Assembly (NCBI GenBank): GCA_030062745.1 | Contig: CP099842.1 | Span: 28,583,307 to 28,647,306 of the forward strand | Reading direction: 5' to 3' | Source of the DNA: Capitulum mitella | Taxonomy: Eukaryota > Arthropoda > Thecostraca > Pollicipedomorpha > Pollicipedidae | Length of the DNA stretch: 64,000 nt | Shown: positions 31,510-45,699 of the stretch, piece by piece | Position numbering within the stretch: position 1 is the first letter of the stretch | Layout of the letters: every line of letters starts with the position of its first letter | Program-made: the position numbers and the translations under genes | Notes under the pieces: model-generated | The model's input: only the letters and a program-made list of their open reading frames with translations | Databases searched by the model: none | What the model was told of the DNA's origin: nothing

Positions 31510-34500
31510 CTGCAACACAGAGAGAACGCACCGGTCAAAACACTGCTCACGAACGGGTCAACACACCGCTCTCCTGAACCCCTGGCGTTGTCTATGTGCT
31601 ATATGTAACTATGGCGCCGTCGCCACCGGCTCTCCATAATCCGCCGCCGCTCCGGTGACGCAGAGCGCCGGCCCGGGGACGAGACGTCGCCCGCTCGGCG
31701 GCGGTCCGGCGCCGTGCCGTCCGGCCGGTGATCTCACCACAAGGCCACGGGCGCACGCTCCGCCGGCGGACGGGCCTCCCGCCGCCGGCCGCCAGGCGGC
31801 AGGCGGGGAGGGTCCGGCTGGCGGCGGCGCCGCACGGCGGCCGCAACAACATGGGGACGGGACCGGCCGGCGCGCCGGGAGGTGTTCCGCCTGCCCGACG
31901 TCCCCACACCTGTCTGGGCGCGGCCGGCCGCTGCACGGACGCGGCGATCCGAGCCAAGCCGAGCCGAGCCGACACCGCGCCCGGCCGGATGTAAACACGA
32001 CTCGGACGCTGAGCCGGCCAGGCCGCGCCCGGCGTCGACAGGAAAACCGACTCCCGGCGGCGGCCGGCGGCCCGACACCAGGCGAGGGCGGCGCCCCCGC
32101 GCCCACACCCTGCCCTGGACCACCCTCCTCAATCTCGACCTCGAGCCGGGGCGAACCGCGCCGTCGTGAGCGGCGGGCCCGGCCGGCTATCGAACCAGCA
32201 CGGCGTGCAGCGCGCGCCCGGCCGCCGCCCGCCGAACAAAGACGCGCGCGGCGCGGCCGCGGCGGAAGCGGCGGCCGAGCGGCGCGCCGTCATCAGGCAC
32301 AACCGGCCGCACTCATGACAATCGACAAAGCCGGCCGCCGCCGGCCGGAAGCCGCCGCTGAACAGGCCGCCGGCGGCGGCCGTGCCGGCCTTCACGCCCC
32401 CGATCGTGAGAAGGGCGACGGAGCGTGCCGACGACACGCGGCCGACGGAGGCGGCCCCTCGCCGTGGGAGCGGCGCGTGAGGACGGGGCAGGCAGCGAGA
32501 GGCGATGAGCGGGCTGGCACCACGCCAGGGCCGGAGCTTCCATCTCCTCAGGGGCGGCCACAATAATTGTCCGGAACGCCCATCGCTTACTACGCGTGAT
32601 CGGTCGCGCAGTGTTCCGGGAATGACCGTTCGCCGTAGCTGTCGAAGGCCTCTTGTCGGCTCAATAACACCCTGTGTCCACAGTGCAGAACGGAAGTCTA
32701 TCGTCCGAGCGAACCTTCAAGCCTTCAATGAATAAACGAAACTGTCCATCGCACAAAAGCGCGGATCAAACCCGCTACAAACGGGGCCAAGCGTTACATC
32801 CTGGCGGCCACCACTCTCCGCCGAGTCGGACGAGCTTCCAAGCATTCATCGCCGTCGAACGGCCAGCCGGCCCGACTCTCGCGGCCCACTGTGACTCGCC
32901 GACTCGGCGCCCCGGGCGGCCGGCCGGCTCCGCCCGTGAGTCAGCACGTGACCGGCTGCCGGCGCCCGGCCCGGCCCGGCGCCACCTTTCTCTCTTACAC
33001 AACGCCGGCCACCGGCCGCTGGCCAGAGCCGGCGACGGCTGCCGCGCGGCGCGCCGGTCACCGGACCGCCGCCGCGCAGGTATCGCCGCCCGATCAGCTG
33101 TTGGCCCTGCGCCCGACCCCCCTGACGTCACGTATCTCACGGCGGGCGGGGCGGGGCGGCGACTCGACCGAGACGCCGCCCAGAAGCCCGAGAGAGCCGC
33201 CGCCGGCTGTCGACGGCAGTCCCCCGCCGGGCGCGGGCCGGGCACGCCCTGGCAGCGGGCCGTCGCTGCCCGGCGCTCCTCCGGCCGGCCGGAGAGCGGC
33301 GCGGCCAGCCAGCAGAACCGGCCCGGCCCGGCCGCCGACCGCCGCCGATAATGAGCGGTGTCGAGGCGCCTCCCGGCCGCGCCAGACAACGGTACCGAGC
33401 GCCCACTCGGCCGGCGCGGCCTCGGCGGGCACCGGGCCCGGCACGACTACTCGCTGACCGCGGCGCGCCACGCGACCGGGGAGCCCAGTTTTAGCCTCCG
33501 GCACGCGGTGACGTCACACAGCGAGCGGCGGCAGGACATTGATTGGACCTTATTTTTGGCGCCGACCCGCCCTCTGACGTCGAGCCGCGCGGCAATGACA
33601 ATAAACTCATCGCCCGCTCCCGCCGTGTTCGCGCCTCCCAACATATTTCCGCCGTGGTCAAACTGCTAACGTCTGCAGCCCGCAGCGCCATCCCCGAGAT
33701 CGCAGCTGAAATCACTCACAAACGCCAGTGTTTTCAACATGTTCTGAGTGCAGTCCGCGCCGGCATGACGCCAACGTTGGAAAACGTGCTCTGACAGCCA
33801 CTTAGCCATCAGTTGCACTCGGTCGCCCCACATTTGCCACATAAAGATGGTGCCCGCGAGCTGGCTTCGGTGTCCCGATCAGACCGATGTCGCCTCGGTC
33901 GCCTCGGTCGGCCTCGTTGTCGGCACTCCGCCGCCACTGACCAGATCCAAGGGGCACCTAGCATTCTGGCCGGCCGCGCCCGCCCTTCGACTGGCCAATT
34001 ACGGAGCGTTTTGCGGCCCGATCACGACCCGTAATGACGCCGCGACGGGCCGGGCCGAGCCGGACCTGGACACGAGGCCGCCGCCGGCGCTGCCCCTGGA
34101 CACGCTGCCGGGGTCGATGGCGGCCGGCCGGCCGACGTCAAAGGTCGCGGCCGACGCGGCACCGTCATCATCGATCGCCGCGGCGGCCAGGGTCAGAGCG
34201 CCGGGCGGCGGCGGCCGCCGGCGGGCCGCTGACCGGACCTGAGCGTGCCGCCGCCGCCGCCCGGTCGGCCGTCGGCCCGCTCGGACGCCACTTCTCTCAC
34301 TCGTCCCTCACTGTGTCGCCGCGACGCCGAGCGGCGGCGCCGCTCTCCGGGCCATCGCTCATCGTTAGCGACGGCCGGCGGGCGGCGCCGGAGCGTCAGC
34401 GCGCGCGGCAGCTGCGCCCCCTGCGCGGCGCCGCCGGGGACCGTCCAGACCCCGCCGCCGCCGGCGCGCTCAGCGGCTCCAGCGCCGCGACATCCGATCC

Positions 34501-35684
34501 CGGCCGGCCGGCGGCTGATCCGGCGGACCGCGGAAGACGATCGCCGCCCGTATCCCGATCCGATCTCTCCGTCCAGTTCGACCTAATCAGCGCCGATTCC
34601 CGGCGACATCTGACGGAAAGCCGCCCGACCGGTCGCCGCGGTTTTACGGTCCGGTCCTGAGCCCGGACGAACGTACCCGCCTCGCTCCCACCGCCCGTTT
34701 AGCCCGGCATCGACCGCTACGCTGGCGTTTCCAGAGATCCGAGGGACGCTTTTCGGTGTGCAGCGTTATGCAACTTCTGAGAATGCTGACAAACCATGCC
34801 ACACGAGCCTGTCAACATTGCGCACGCCATCGAGTTGGCACAGCGCCAACGGTGCAGCCATGATTCTATCGAGGAGGATGTACATAGCATTACTGCACGC
34901 GACATACGAAAAATGCGTCCAGCGGAGGGCCACAAAAGGACGTCAACAGCCCAATGCCGTTGCGTAGCGTCCTCCGCCCGGTACCGGCCTGGTACCAGTC
35001 CCTGTACACGAGCCGCTGGACGGTTCTCACAGTTCCCGGAATAGCACCTGAGCAGCGCCGCCGACGAAAACAATGGCGTCCCGGCCGCTCCGCCGGCGGC
35101 TGCCGTGCCGCCGGGCCCGCAGACGGCCGAGCCTGCCTCCGTCGGCCGGAGCGGCGGCGGCGGCAGCGGCGGCGGCGCCTCGAGGCCCTCACATGAGCGG
35201 CCGAACCGGTCCGGTCGGCGCCCGGTCGGACCTGACTCATCATCCCTCTCACCTCTCCCGGATGTGAGGCGGCCGCCGGCCGGCCCGTCCGCCGCAGAAA
35301 AAGCACGCGCCCGCGGCGTCCGGTCGCGGCGGGCGGCCGCTCGTCTTCGGGCCGGGCCGGGCGGCCGACGGCCGCCCTTCCTCGACCGAGCAGCGCGACG
35401 CGGCGCGGCGCGAGCCGGCCGCGCCCGCCCAACACAATGAGACAACCGGTCAGCGGCGCGATTTTTATCGGCCGTCAAGGCTGAGCGGCGGCCACTGCAG
35501 CGGATGGTCACGCAGTCGGATCTTATCGCATTCCTTCCCCGGCTGACACAGTTCTCGGCACGGAACAGGCGCCGCCGACTTTTAAAACGGACGACGTTTC
35601 GGCAGGAAAACGGGCCGGGCGGAAATTCTCGACACGACCGGCGGCCCACGGGAGCGGACCGTCCCACGGTGCGGCCACTGCGCT

Positions 35685-35714
35685 ACTGCTGCTGCTGTTG
35701 CTGCTGCTGCTGTG
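35685..35714. repeat. Imperfect CTG tract
   Basis: About ten CTG/TTG triplets, followed at 35742-35761 by a short CCG run. Confidence 0.8.
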
Positions 35715-37459
35715 GGTGCCGCTGTTGCTTTTGCTACAGCCGCCGCCGCCGCCGCCGCCGAGTCACCCACCCCCCCTCAGGGACAGAGGCCGCCAGCCCA
35801 ACCAGAGAGGCGTATTCATGAGCGCGGCGCCGCCGTGGCGGGAACGACCGGCGCGGCCCACGGACAGCAGCAGCCCGCCGACAATGGAGACCGCAGACCG
35901 GCGGCGGCAGCCGTCTGCGGGCCACTCAACACTGAAGATCGCACCTGACAGCGACCGGGAGAAAGCTGGCCCGGCCCGCCCGAGTCCGACACAGACGCCC
36001 GCGTCCGGAAGGCGTCGATACGGCAGTCTGGTCGGCAGCCGGCGATAGCCGCCCGACTTGTGGCTCAGACGGCGCGGTCCCGGTCGAGCGCCGGCCGACG
36101 CGTGCCGCCGACCGGTCATGAGCCGGCCGACAGGCTCGCGCCCGCTCGGCCGCACCCGCAAACCGGCACCGAAAGGGGTTGACCTTCGCGCGCACTTTTC
36201 GGTGCCGTGCATTCTAATTCCGGCGTGGGCGAACGGCGCGGCGGCCGCCCGTTTCCATCGCTCACGCGGCGCGGAGGAGCGCCCGCCGTCGCTCCCGGCG
36301 CTCCGACCGGCGGCGGCCCGGAGCGGACGCTCAGTCGAGAGAGCCCAGCTCGGCCGGCGCCCTGCTACTGTCGCCGCCCGGCCGGCCGCGGCCGACGCCG
36401 GGCCGCCAACTCGGCCGTCCAGCGGCGGCTCACTGGCCCGGCCGCGCCCCCCGGCGCCGCTAATCTAATCGGGCCGGGCGGCGGGCGGCGCCCCGGCGCG
36501 GGGCCGGCGACCGGCGCCGACGGCGGCCGCCACCTGAAATAGCCGAGCCGCGCCGCCGCCGGCCGGGCCCGAGCCGGCAACTGTCCGCTCTTCTGCAGCC
36601 GGCCGGCGGGCGGCGCACAGCCGGCCGCCCCGCAGCGGCGTCCAGCCGCAGTACGCGTCTCGTGCCTCATCGGCCGGCTCACAGCGCACGTCACGGCCGC
36701 CGGCGGCGGCGTACGCCGTCCGCCGGCCGACAGCTTCGCCGAAGCGTCGGCCGCGGCGGTATTTCCAGTAGGCGGCCAAGGCTGGCCGGCGGCCGAGGCT
36801 CGGACGTTCACGTCACAACAGGGCCGGGCGGCGGCCGGCGGCCCGGAGCGGCGCCGCGACCTCTGCGCCGGGTCATCTCAAGGCCGGCGGCAGAACAGGT
36901 GGGAAAACGGCGGCGCCCGCTCTCACGCGCCGGACGCAAAGGGCACGGCCGGGACAGGGGACAGAACAAAGCACAGAAGCTGCAGAAGAGGCGCCCACGA
37001 GGGGAGACGGAGGAAAAACAACGCCGCAAAGGAAGGGGTGGCGGAGAAAAACGAGACGAGGGAGAGGGACAAGACCGGCTGGCGTTTTGTGACGCGCTCC
37101 CGTCACGGGGCAACACGCGGCCGCCACGAAGGGGAGGCACGATCCTCTCTCCCAGCGGTGGTCGGCCGCTGTCGCGGGCAGAGACCGCGGCCGGCGCCGA
37201 GTCGCCGGCCGTCCGGCGTGCACGGCCGGGCGCCTCGCTCGGGCGCAGCATGCAAATCTGGCCAGCCGTAAACCAGCCTCGCTCCCCGCCCCACCCGGCC
37301 CCCAGCCTGCACCACACGGCGGCCACATGGCAACACGGGCGGCGGCGGCGGCGGCGTCGACACCTGAGCGGAGGCACCGGGAGGCCGGCGCCGGCAGGAG
37401 GCGACAGCTGCCGCCGGCGGTGCCGGCGCCGCGCCGCTTTACATAATGACGTCGGTCGG

Positions 37460-37531
37460 CGCTGCGCTGCGCTGCGCTGCGCTGCTGCGCTGCGCTGCGC
37501 TGCGCTGCGCCGCGCCGCGCCGCGCCGCGCC
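37460..37531. repeat. GCTGC/GCCGC pentanucleotide array
   Basis: GCTGC repeats pass into GCCGC repeats, about 14 units. Confidence 0.9.
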
Positions 37532-39700
37532 ATCCGCCGCAGATTGGCTGGCGCCGGCACCGCTCGGCCGGCGTCCGCCGCGCACGCGATCGGTCGCCCG
37601 GGTCGGCGCGGCGCCGTCCGTGGCCGGCCGCGGCCGCTGCGCCTCCGGCGGGCCGCCCTGGCACGGCCCCGGCGCCCGACAGCCGCTGCCAGGTCGGCCG
37701 GGCCAACTGCCGCGCTGCCGGCCCCCCGGGCGCCGCCGCCGCCCGGCCAGCGGGGTCAGCGGCCGCCGCCACCAGCAGGCTCCGGCCCGGCCCGGCCGCT
37801 GCGGGCGACCCCTGACGGCGCAGGGACGCCGTTCTGTCGCCGCCGCCGCCGGCGCTGCGGAGAGTGCGTGTGTATCAACAGGTGATTCCGTCCGCCGGAG
37901 CACCTCAATTACCCGGTGATTAATCGCCGCCGGGACGGCACCCCTATGAAAAAAACACCCCGCCGAATCCAGGTGAAATTGTTCCCATTAAAGGGTGGCA
38001 ATGGGGCCGCAGCGGCAGTGAGCCGGCCGCGGCGGCGCAAACAACTCCGGGCGTAATTGCCGCGCGGGCCGGCCGAAAAACACCAATTCCGCGGCCGTTA
38101 CCGTCCGCGGGATGACGTCGACCGGCTCGGAGGACGACAGGTGCCCCGGCGCCTAACGAGAGCGCGCCGCGCTGGAATCAGTGTCGCTCGCGGCCGCTCA
38201 CCGAGCTGTTGGCGCGGCCCGGCGACACGACCCGCGCGGAGGCCGCCGCCGGCGCCGGCCGGCCATTACGCGGCCCGGGACAGGCTCGGCCTCGCCGGCG
38301 CCGGCACTAATTACGCGCGTCACAGCTTCGAGGAACAACAGCACGTGCACTTTCACGGCTCGTCGCGGCTTTACGACGCGCTGTTGTCCGAGTTCGAAGT
38401 TCGGCGCGCCGTTACGACGCCTTCAGATGAACCAGTGGCGACGACGGCGAGTTTCGGCGAAACGGCGCCCTGGATCCGGCTTCAGACGGGGTGACTAAGA
38501 TTCGTGTCTCGCGGAAGGCGGGGCGGGATCGAGGATCACTCCCGTCCCCCTTCCCGCCACCAGCATCCTGGCCCGAGCCGACGCCGCCCAAGGTCCGGCC
38601 CGTGCAGACCGCCGGAGCGGAGTATCTGACGGCCGCCGACCGAGAGACGCCATCCGAGCGCGCCGCACCGTCGGCCCACAGCGGCCGCGGCCACAGGTGG
38701 GCCGGGTCTCAATCTCGGCTGACTTGGCCGGCGGCCAGCTCTCCGGCGCACCTGCCGCCATTCCCACACCCAGCCGCCTTCCGTTTACAACACGCCGGCG
38801 TACGATGCAGCCTTCCGGCGGGACGTCTCTGTGCGAGCACCTCCTGGCGCACGTACTTTCGCACAACAGCGTGGCGGACCACGGCAGGAAGGACCTGTCC
38901 TCTCCTGCGACGTGTCCCCCCGGGGCTGCACCCAGTGCGGGGACTCCCGTCAGTGACACCCGCCGAGGTCTGGCCTTGATCCGGTGTCATGTTTGGCCGG
39001 CGGGCGGCCGCTCCGCCGACCTTGCTTGTGTCGCCACGGGGCGCCCGGCGGCGCAGCCACTTCCTAATTCCCAGCCAATCCCGCCAAATTACCCAAACAT
39101 AGGTGCGCGCGGAGCCGGCCGCGCGAGCAGCACGCACGCGACGGCGCCGGCCCGACGACCCGAGGATAATCATATGCCGCAATTACACACATCCTTGAGT
39201 GCAGAGCGCCGCGACATCTGTCGCGAATAAAACGCAGACACCAGGCAGACAACGGGACGTCAGTGACTGCTCCGATCGACAGCAGCAATCAAGCCGATTT
39301 GGCAGGGCGTTTATTTGCCAGCAAATACTCTCCGACGACGAGGTTCGCCGACATTTCTCCCAGTGCAAACAAGCGAGCGGCGAAATCCGCGTAATAAAAC
39401 AGCCCCTTTTCACCGAGGCCCCCTGGGTGCCCCGAGGAGCCGGCGCACAGCGCGGCCACTGTAAAACGCGGCTCCCTCGCAGCGGGCGATTCCTCATCGC
39501 CGACAGACCATGAACGGACGGCCGTGTAAACGGGTGGAGGGGCCGCGAAAAAACAGCTGCACCCCGGGCACATCTGGTGACAGCGCCGGGTCGGCGAGGT
39601 GTTCGGTAACGGGCGGCCGCGCGCGGCGGGCCGTGGTCGGGGCGGCGGCCGCGCGCCGCGCGCCGCAGGGCCCGGCCCGCCGCCACAAACAAAGAACGGC

Positions 39701-39702
<2 letters not shown>

Positions 39703-39777
<75 letters not shown>
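39703..39777. repeat. GGC trinucleotide tract, about 25 units
   Basis: An uninterrupted GGC run in the GC-rich domain upstream of ELK. Confidence 0.95.
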
Positions 39778-42700
39778 TGCAGCCGGCAGCGTGGGCGTTC
39801 ACTTAGGAAGGCAGCGGCGGCGGTGAAGCGCGGGTCTTCCAGGAATCGGCCATGGCTGTGCGGCGCACGCAGCGAGAGCGGCCGTCTCCGTCGGCGGCCG
39901 GCGCCACTACGCGGGAGGCCACGCTGGCGCGCTGGCAGACGGCGGGTGATAACCCGCGCTGCGGCCGGATCTCTGAGACCGGGAGACGCGTGGAGACACC
40001 AGGCATGGCACCGACGCGCGGCGATGTAAAACTTCGGGCGCTGGCGGCTGCGATTACTGACGATGACTGCTGTGCTGATCTATGCGAGACATTTACGGTG
40101 ACCGCAGACCGGAAAATCTGCGATAATGCTTCCAAAAATGACGCCAAATCACTCGCTTCAACCTCAAACAGCCCGCTTAAATAAACCATCCCCGGTCGAC
40201 CTCAGACCCCCACGCGTCACCGAGTGGCCAACCCACAACAAACGACCGAAACTTTGGCGACGACCCAGACCGATCGTGATGCAAACTGCTGACACCTCGT
40301 AATAAACCACCGGAGGCGTGGCGCCGACCAGTTTCCGCTGTTCGGCGGAGGCGGCGGCGCGGTCGGCCGCGCCAAAACCGGCTATCTCAGCCTGGATCGG
40401 CGGCGCCACAGCTGCGGCGAGGGGCGCCGCGCCGCCGCCGCGCACCGCCCGATCCACCGCCGGCCGACACGGCGCATCTGGGCGCGCGCATCGCAAACAA
40501 ACTGCCGCCGCCGCCGCGCGCCGGCGCTAATGGCGCGCCGGCGGCCCCTCGGCGAGGGGTGAGCGCTCCGCTCTGGACGGCTCCGGTTTCGCCGGCTCAT
40601 CCCCGGCTCCCCCGCGCCGAACAGGTGTCCGTCGCCCTGCCGGCCGACCCATGGGAACGCCGGCCGCGCGCGTCAGGTGCAATCACCCGGACGGCGATCA
40701 GCGTTGGGGACGGCCGAGGGGCGCCGACGGAAGGCGGGCGGCGACGTAAAAACAGCTCGCTGCCGCTACCTTCAGCGCCCCGTCCGCGGGGGGTGGGGGG
40801 GGGGGTGGAAGCACGCATCCCATGGGCTCCCGCGGTGCCGGCAGAAGCACCTCGCCGGCTGCACTGCCGCCGCCCGCCGCCACGCGGCATTCGACGAATA
40901 ACGACAACGAATAATGGGGCCGCCGGGGATTCGCAGGTGGCAATCGCAGCGGCAGGACCGCAACAAACGGCCGCCAGAAAAATGTGCTGATACAGCCATC
41001 TGTTGGTCCGTGATGCACGGAGCGCCTCTGGCGTCTTCCGCGAACCGCCGCAACAAATGGCGGCTGTCGAGACAATCACACACGCGGCAGATCACGCGAG
41101 ACGGCGCCGGCAATGACAAACGAGCAACAACGTCCCTTTGCCGAGGAAATGCAGCAGCAAAGCCCCCGGCATGCGGTGATGCCTCCACGAGCCACGGTCG
41201 GGTACGCCATCGCAGCGGCGACCGCTGTCCAGTACGCCGAAAGCAAAAGTCCGCCACGGCGAGAAAAAACCGGCTTCGGTCCGGAGCCCGTTCCAAATCT
41301 CTTAAGCCGGGCGGATTAACAGCGGTCTCCACGAGAAGCCGCCGCCGCGGTGGCAGCGCGGCGACCACTCCCCGCCGCAGCGGATCAACACGTAAGGTCA
41401 CAATACAGGCCGGAGGGTCAGCTCATCTGGCGAGCGGCAGGTGGCCCACACGGTGCCTTCGTGCGCTGCCGCCGCGGAGTCGATATTCACCGCCGAAAGT
41501 GCGCTTCTCCCGTAACTGCGGAATACACGCGCGATCACTTCGTCATCTGTATGCCACATGCATGGGCATAGGAATCAGCTCATGCATACCAAAAACGGGT
41601 CACGATTCGCGATGAGTACCACACTGCTCAGCGGGAAGGAGCCATCGCGCTGGCGGGAAACATTACACCGACAATGAACATTTCATTTTCCGCGAAGAAC
41701 AGCCAGCCATGACTGTCATCCGGGACGAAATGCCACCACTCGGACCCCGACAATCCGTGGCAGACGGCGGAAAGGCACACCGCAGGCGTCTCCAGCACTC
41801 GCCGGCAGGTCGAGCCCTGGACGGCGTCGGCACGCGAGGGGCGGCCGCCGCCGGCACCTCCCACGGTGCACGGTGCGCCGGAAATGCCGCCGTCAGACGG
41901 CTAATGGGCGGCGCGCGGCGGCCAGGACCGGTCCCCAGCTCGCCGCCGGCCCGGCCGGCCGCAGCCGCAGCACCGAAGCTCGACGGCGGCCGGCGTCCGC
42001 ACCGGCGGCGACCGCGCGCGGCCGGGACGCCGAGACGGCCGGCGCTCGGGCCGCCTCCCGCGGCCGGCCGAGACGCCGCGTCGCGTCTCGGCCGGGCCGC
42101 CGCCGCCGGCTGCCAGCCCGAGGAATGTGACGCCGACAGCCGGGCGACAATGACCGGCGCGGCGGAGCGCGAGCGAGGCCGGGCCGCCGCCGCCAGGTCG
42201 GCCGCTCGATAATGAATCGTCAGCGGGCGTCGCTGCGGGGGGCGTCCAGTGATATACGGCCGGTCCGGGCCCATTGTGGACCGGTCCCGGCCGGGCCGCC
42301 CTCACGACACGGGCATAATTGCCGGCCGCGCGGCGCGCTGGGCCGGCGGCGCGCGGCGACGGCGGCGCCGCGGCCGGCCGCGCCCCGCCCCCCGCCGCCC
42401 GACCTGGAACTATTGAATTATGGCTGAGGCCTCCAAATAGCCACCGTCCGGGTCCCGGATCCCCCGTTCCGCGAAAGGTTGGCGCGGCGGCCCGTGGCCG
42501 GCGGGGACGGGCCGCCGGCGACACGAAAAGTCCGTCCGGCGGCGGCAGCACGGTCACGGCGCGCTCATCAGCGGCCGGCCAGACGGCCGTGACGTCATCC
42601 CACTCGGCCGGCGATCGATCTCGATGGCTGCACGGGTCGGCGTGCCGCTGACCCTGAGTGGCCCCGGGGCTCGGAGGCCACTGCCCGCTCCCGGGCCCGC

Positions 42701-42869
42701 CGCCGGAGCCGTCGCCGCGAGCCAGGCGCTCCGACCGACGAACGACGGCCTGGGACGGGCCTCGGAGACGCTATGCTTGGAAGATTAGGTGACGTCGATT
42801 CGCCGCGATAACATCTACTGACAACACGGCCAGACGTGATCAGCGACTGTCTCTGGTGGCAGCAGGCAC

Positions 42870-43020
42870 AGACATCATCAGGGACAGCCCTGCTGACAAC
42901 AGGGGCCGGCATGACATGAAACAGCCTCTGCTGACACCAGAAGCAGACATGACCAAGGACAGCCCACCTGACAACAGGGACCGGCGTGAATACGGACAGC
43001 CCCGGCCGACGGCAGGGAGA
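42870..43020. repeat. Degenerate 38-bp repeat, 3-4 units
   Basis: Segments beginning CTGCTGACAACAGG, CTGCTGACACCAG and ACCTGACAACAGGG recur at about 38 bp and share GGACAGCC or ACAGCC endings. Confidence 0.5.
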
Positions 43021-44342
43021 GCCTGATAACCGGGTAACCGGGACAAGCGACCGAAGCGACCACAGGGACCGTCCCCTCGAGCAACAAGAACAGTCATGAC
43101 CACGAACACCCAAAGGCGACCGCAAGGACGAGACTGTCGCGCTCAGCCGGCGTCGGAAAACAGCGGGGGCGGGTCGGAGTGCCAGGCACATCATAATTGC
43201 ATACGACAGCGCAAAGCTTCCTACGAGACGCTCCTGAGTCAAACAGACCCGAACGCTCGGAGCACATAACGAAGGCAGACAGTGCGCGGCCACACGGTAA
43301 AAACGGCCGACCACGTCGGAAGAAGTGCGGGGGATGCCGCCACTGCCGACCGCCGAGGTGACAGGACGCGGGCAGAAAAACGCCCGCTCCGGACACCTCG
43401 ATGAGGCGGTGAGACTCCCCTGCGTCCGCCAGTGGCGGCAGCTGGCCGCGTCAAACAGCTGCAGCGGAGCCGTCAACAGACACCGGGACAATTACTGCAG
43501 TGGCGCGCGGAACGATCGTCTTACGTCGCCGAGGCGCGGACGGTCCGGCGCGGTCGCGTCATAACCAATCTGGCCGAGCGCGCGCGGCGGCCAGTCGGCC
43601 GGACGGGTGCGCGTCGCCGCCGCCGTCGCCGTCGCCGTCGCCGCCGCTGCCGGGCGACTGTCAGAGGCCGGACCGGCTGGCGTCACGTAAACAGAGCGCG
43701 CGCCGGCGGCAGCCGTCTGTTTGGGCTCCGGCCGGGGCGGCCAGCTGGGGCCGGGGCCGCCGCCGCCGCCGCGGCCCCAGGCAGTAACAGCCCGATGACC
43801 GGCGGTCCCTGCACCGCCGCCAGCTGCGGCGGCGTGTCCGGGCGCGTGGCGGCGCCGTGACCGTCGCCACGCCGTCGCCCGGTCACGAACAGCACGTGCC
43901 GGCCGTGACCGGCCGGCGGCGCTGCGGCGGTCGGCCGGCGGCGGCTCCAGCGCCGGCGTCCGCTGCGGCTGCGGCCAGGCCGCCGCCGCCGGAGGCGGTA
44001 CCGGTCGGCCTCCGTATCTGCGGCCTGTATCTCGGCTTATCTCCGCCGGCCGGGTCGTGCAGGGCCCGCCCCGGCCGACGGCAGTCCGGTCGCAGGGCGG
44101 CCCACGGCGACGGCGGCGCCCGACGGGCGAGCTGGAGGCGCCCGCCGGCACACGACCAGCTCCCGCGACCGCCGCCAGGACGGGACGGGTCAAAGACCGG
44201 CCGTCGGCGGCCGCCGGACGTGCCTGAACGGGACCCTCGGCGACCTGCCAACGCCGCCGGCTCGGCGAGACCACCTGCCGACAGAGGCGGCGACGGGCGC
44301 GACGCACGAAGCTGACGAAACGGACGGCGGAGACGCCGCGGC

Positions 44343-44399
44343 GGGCGACCGTCGCCGGCGTCCGGCCGGCGACCGTCGCCGGCGTCCGGCCGGCGACCG
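44343..44399. repeat. 24-bp duplication
   Basis: GGCGACCGTCGCCGGCGTCC is repeated twice plus a partial copy. Confidence 0.75.
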
Positions 44400-45699
44400 T
44401 GTCATCAGTCCGGAGGACGGCGTCGCCTCCCGGCGGCGCCGCTCTCGCCTGCCGCCCACTGACCTCGCATCGGACGGTGCCGCGCGGCGCGGCGCGGCGC
44501 TGGCTCGGCTCCGGCGGCTGCCACCTGTTGCTCGACGTCACCGGGCGGCGGCCACTCTGCGGCACCGGCCACAGACGCACGCGACGGCCCAGTCCCACTC
44601 CAACTGAGCCCACCGCGGCCGTGAGTCAGCGCCGGTAGCCGCCGTCGCTAGGCGGCGCCACCGGCTCGGCCCGCGTTGACGTCATTCGCCGCCGTGACGG
44701 CCGCGGCGGTGACGTCACACGGGCCGCCCGGGACCGGTCGTGGAGCGGGCGGACCGGTCGTCGAGCGGACGGCACCTGCACGACCGCGGAGCGCCGGGCA
44801 GGGAGAAGGGTGCACCGTCGCACCTGACGCCACCGCAGAGCCTCCCCCCGCCGACCTTGGCCGAGAGGAGTGTGATCGCCGGGCGGCCGCCAAGTGCGGG
44901 GGCGAGTCGACGGGGACGGCCGCCGGCGGCTGAGCCCGGTGCCAGACGACCGCCCCACAGCGGGCGGCCGCCGGGTACGCACACCCCGCCGGAGCAGCGG
45001 GGTCTCGGCAGACAGGGCGAGGGCTGGAGTGAGAAACCACGGTGCGGAAAAAGCCTCAACCACGCAGTCCTCGACCGAACTACCGGCACCAAACAAAATG
45101 AAGCCGTCTCCGAGAACAAAATGAGTCGCAGAAAAACCCAACGTAACGGAAAAACCTACCGCAAACATCCCGTTTATTTGAAAATGACGAGAATTCTACG
45201 ATGACGCACGATTTTCCTGTTTCATCACGTGCTGTGACCGAAACGACAGAAAAACAAATATTTCGGAAGGGAGAAAACATGTCCTCCCTGCTTCATTGTA
45301 ACTTACAAGACAATGATGCTCCCGCGACGCCCATCCGTAATCCCCATCCACAATGCGACCCCGCACAATGCGGCCCAGTCGACAGCCAGCCGCTGTCGCC
45401 GGGCGCCGAGAGCCGGCAGCTCCGAGAAGCCGGGCCCGGCGGCCGATCCGGTCCCCGGGCTCGGCGGCAGACCGCCGCGGCGGCGGGCGGCCGATTAGAG
45501 CCGCGTCGCCGCCGGTTCCCGGCCCGGACGCCAATCGAGCTGTCAAAGGGCCGCCGGCCGGGCCCGCCGGAGCGAAGCCCGGCGACCGGCCGGCCAATCA
45601 CGGCCGAGTGCCTCCGGCCGCGAGCGCTCGGCCGGCGCCCGAGTGCGGAGTGGGCGGGTGATCGCGCTCCCGCCCCCGGGACAGACAAAACACACAACT

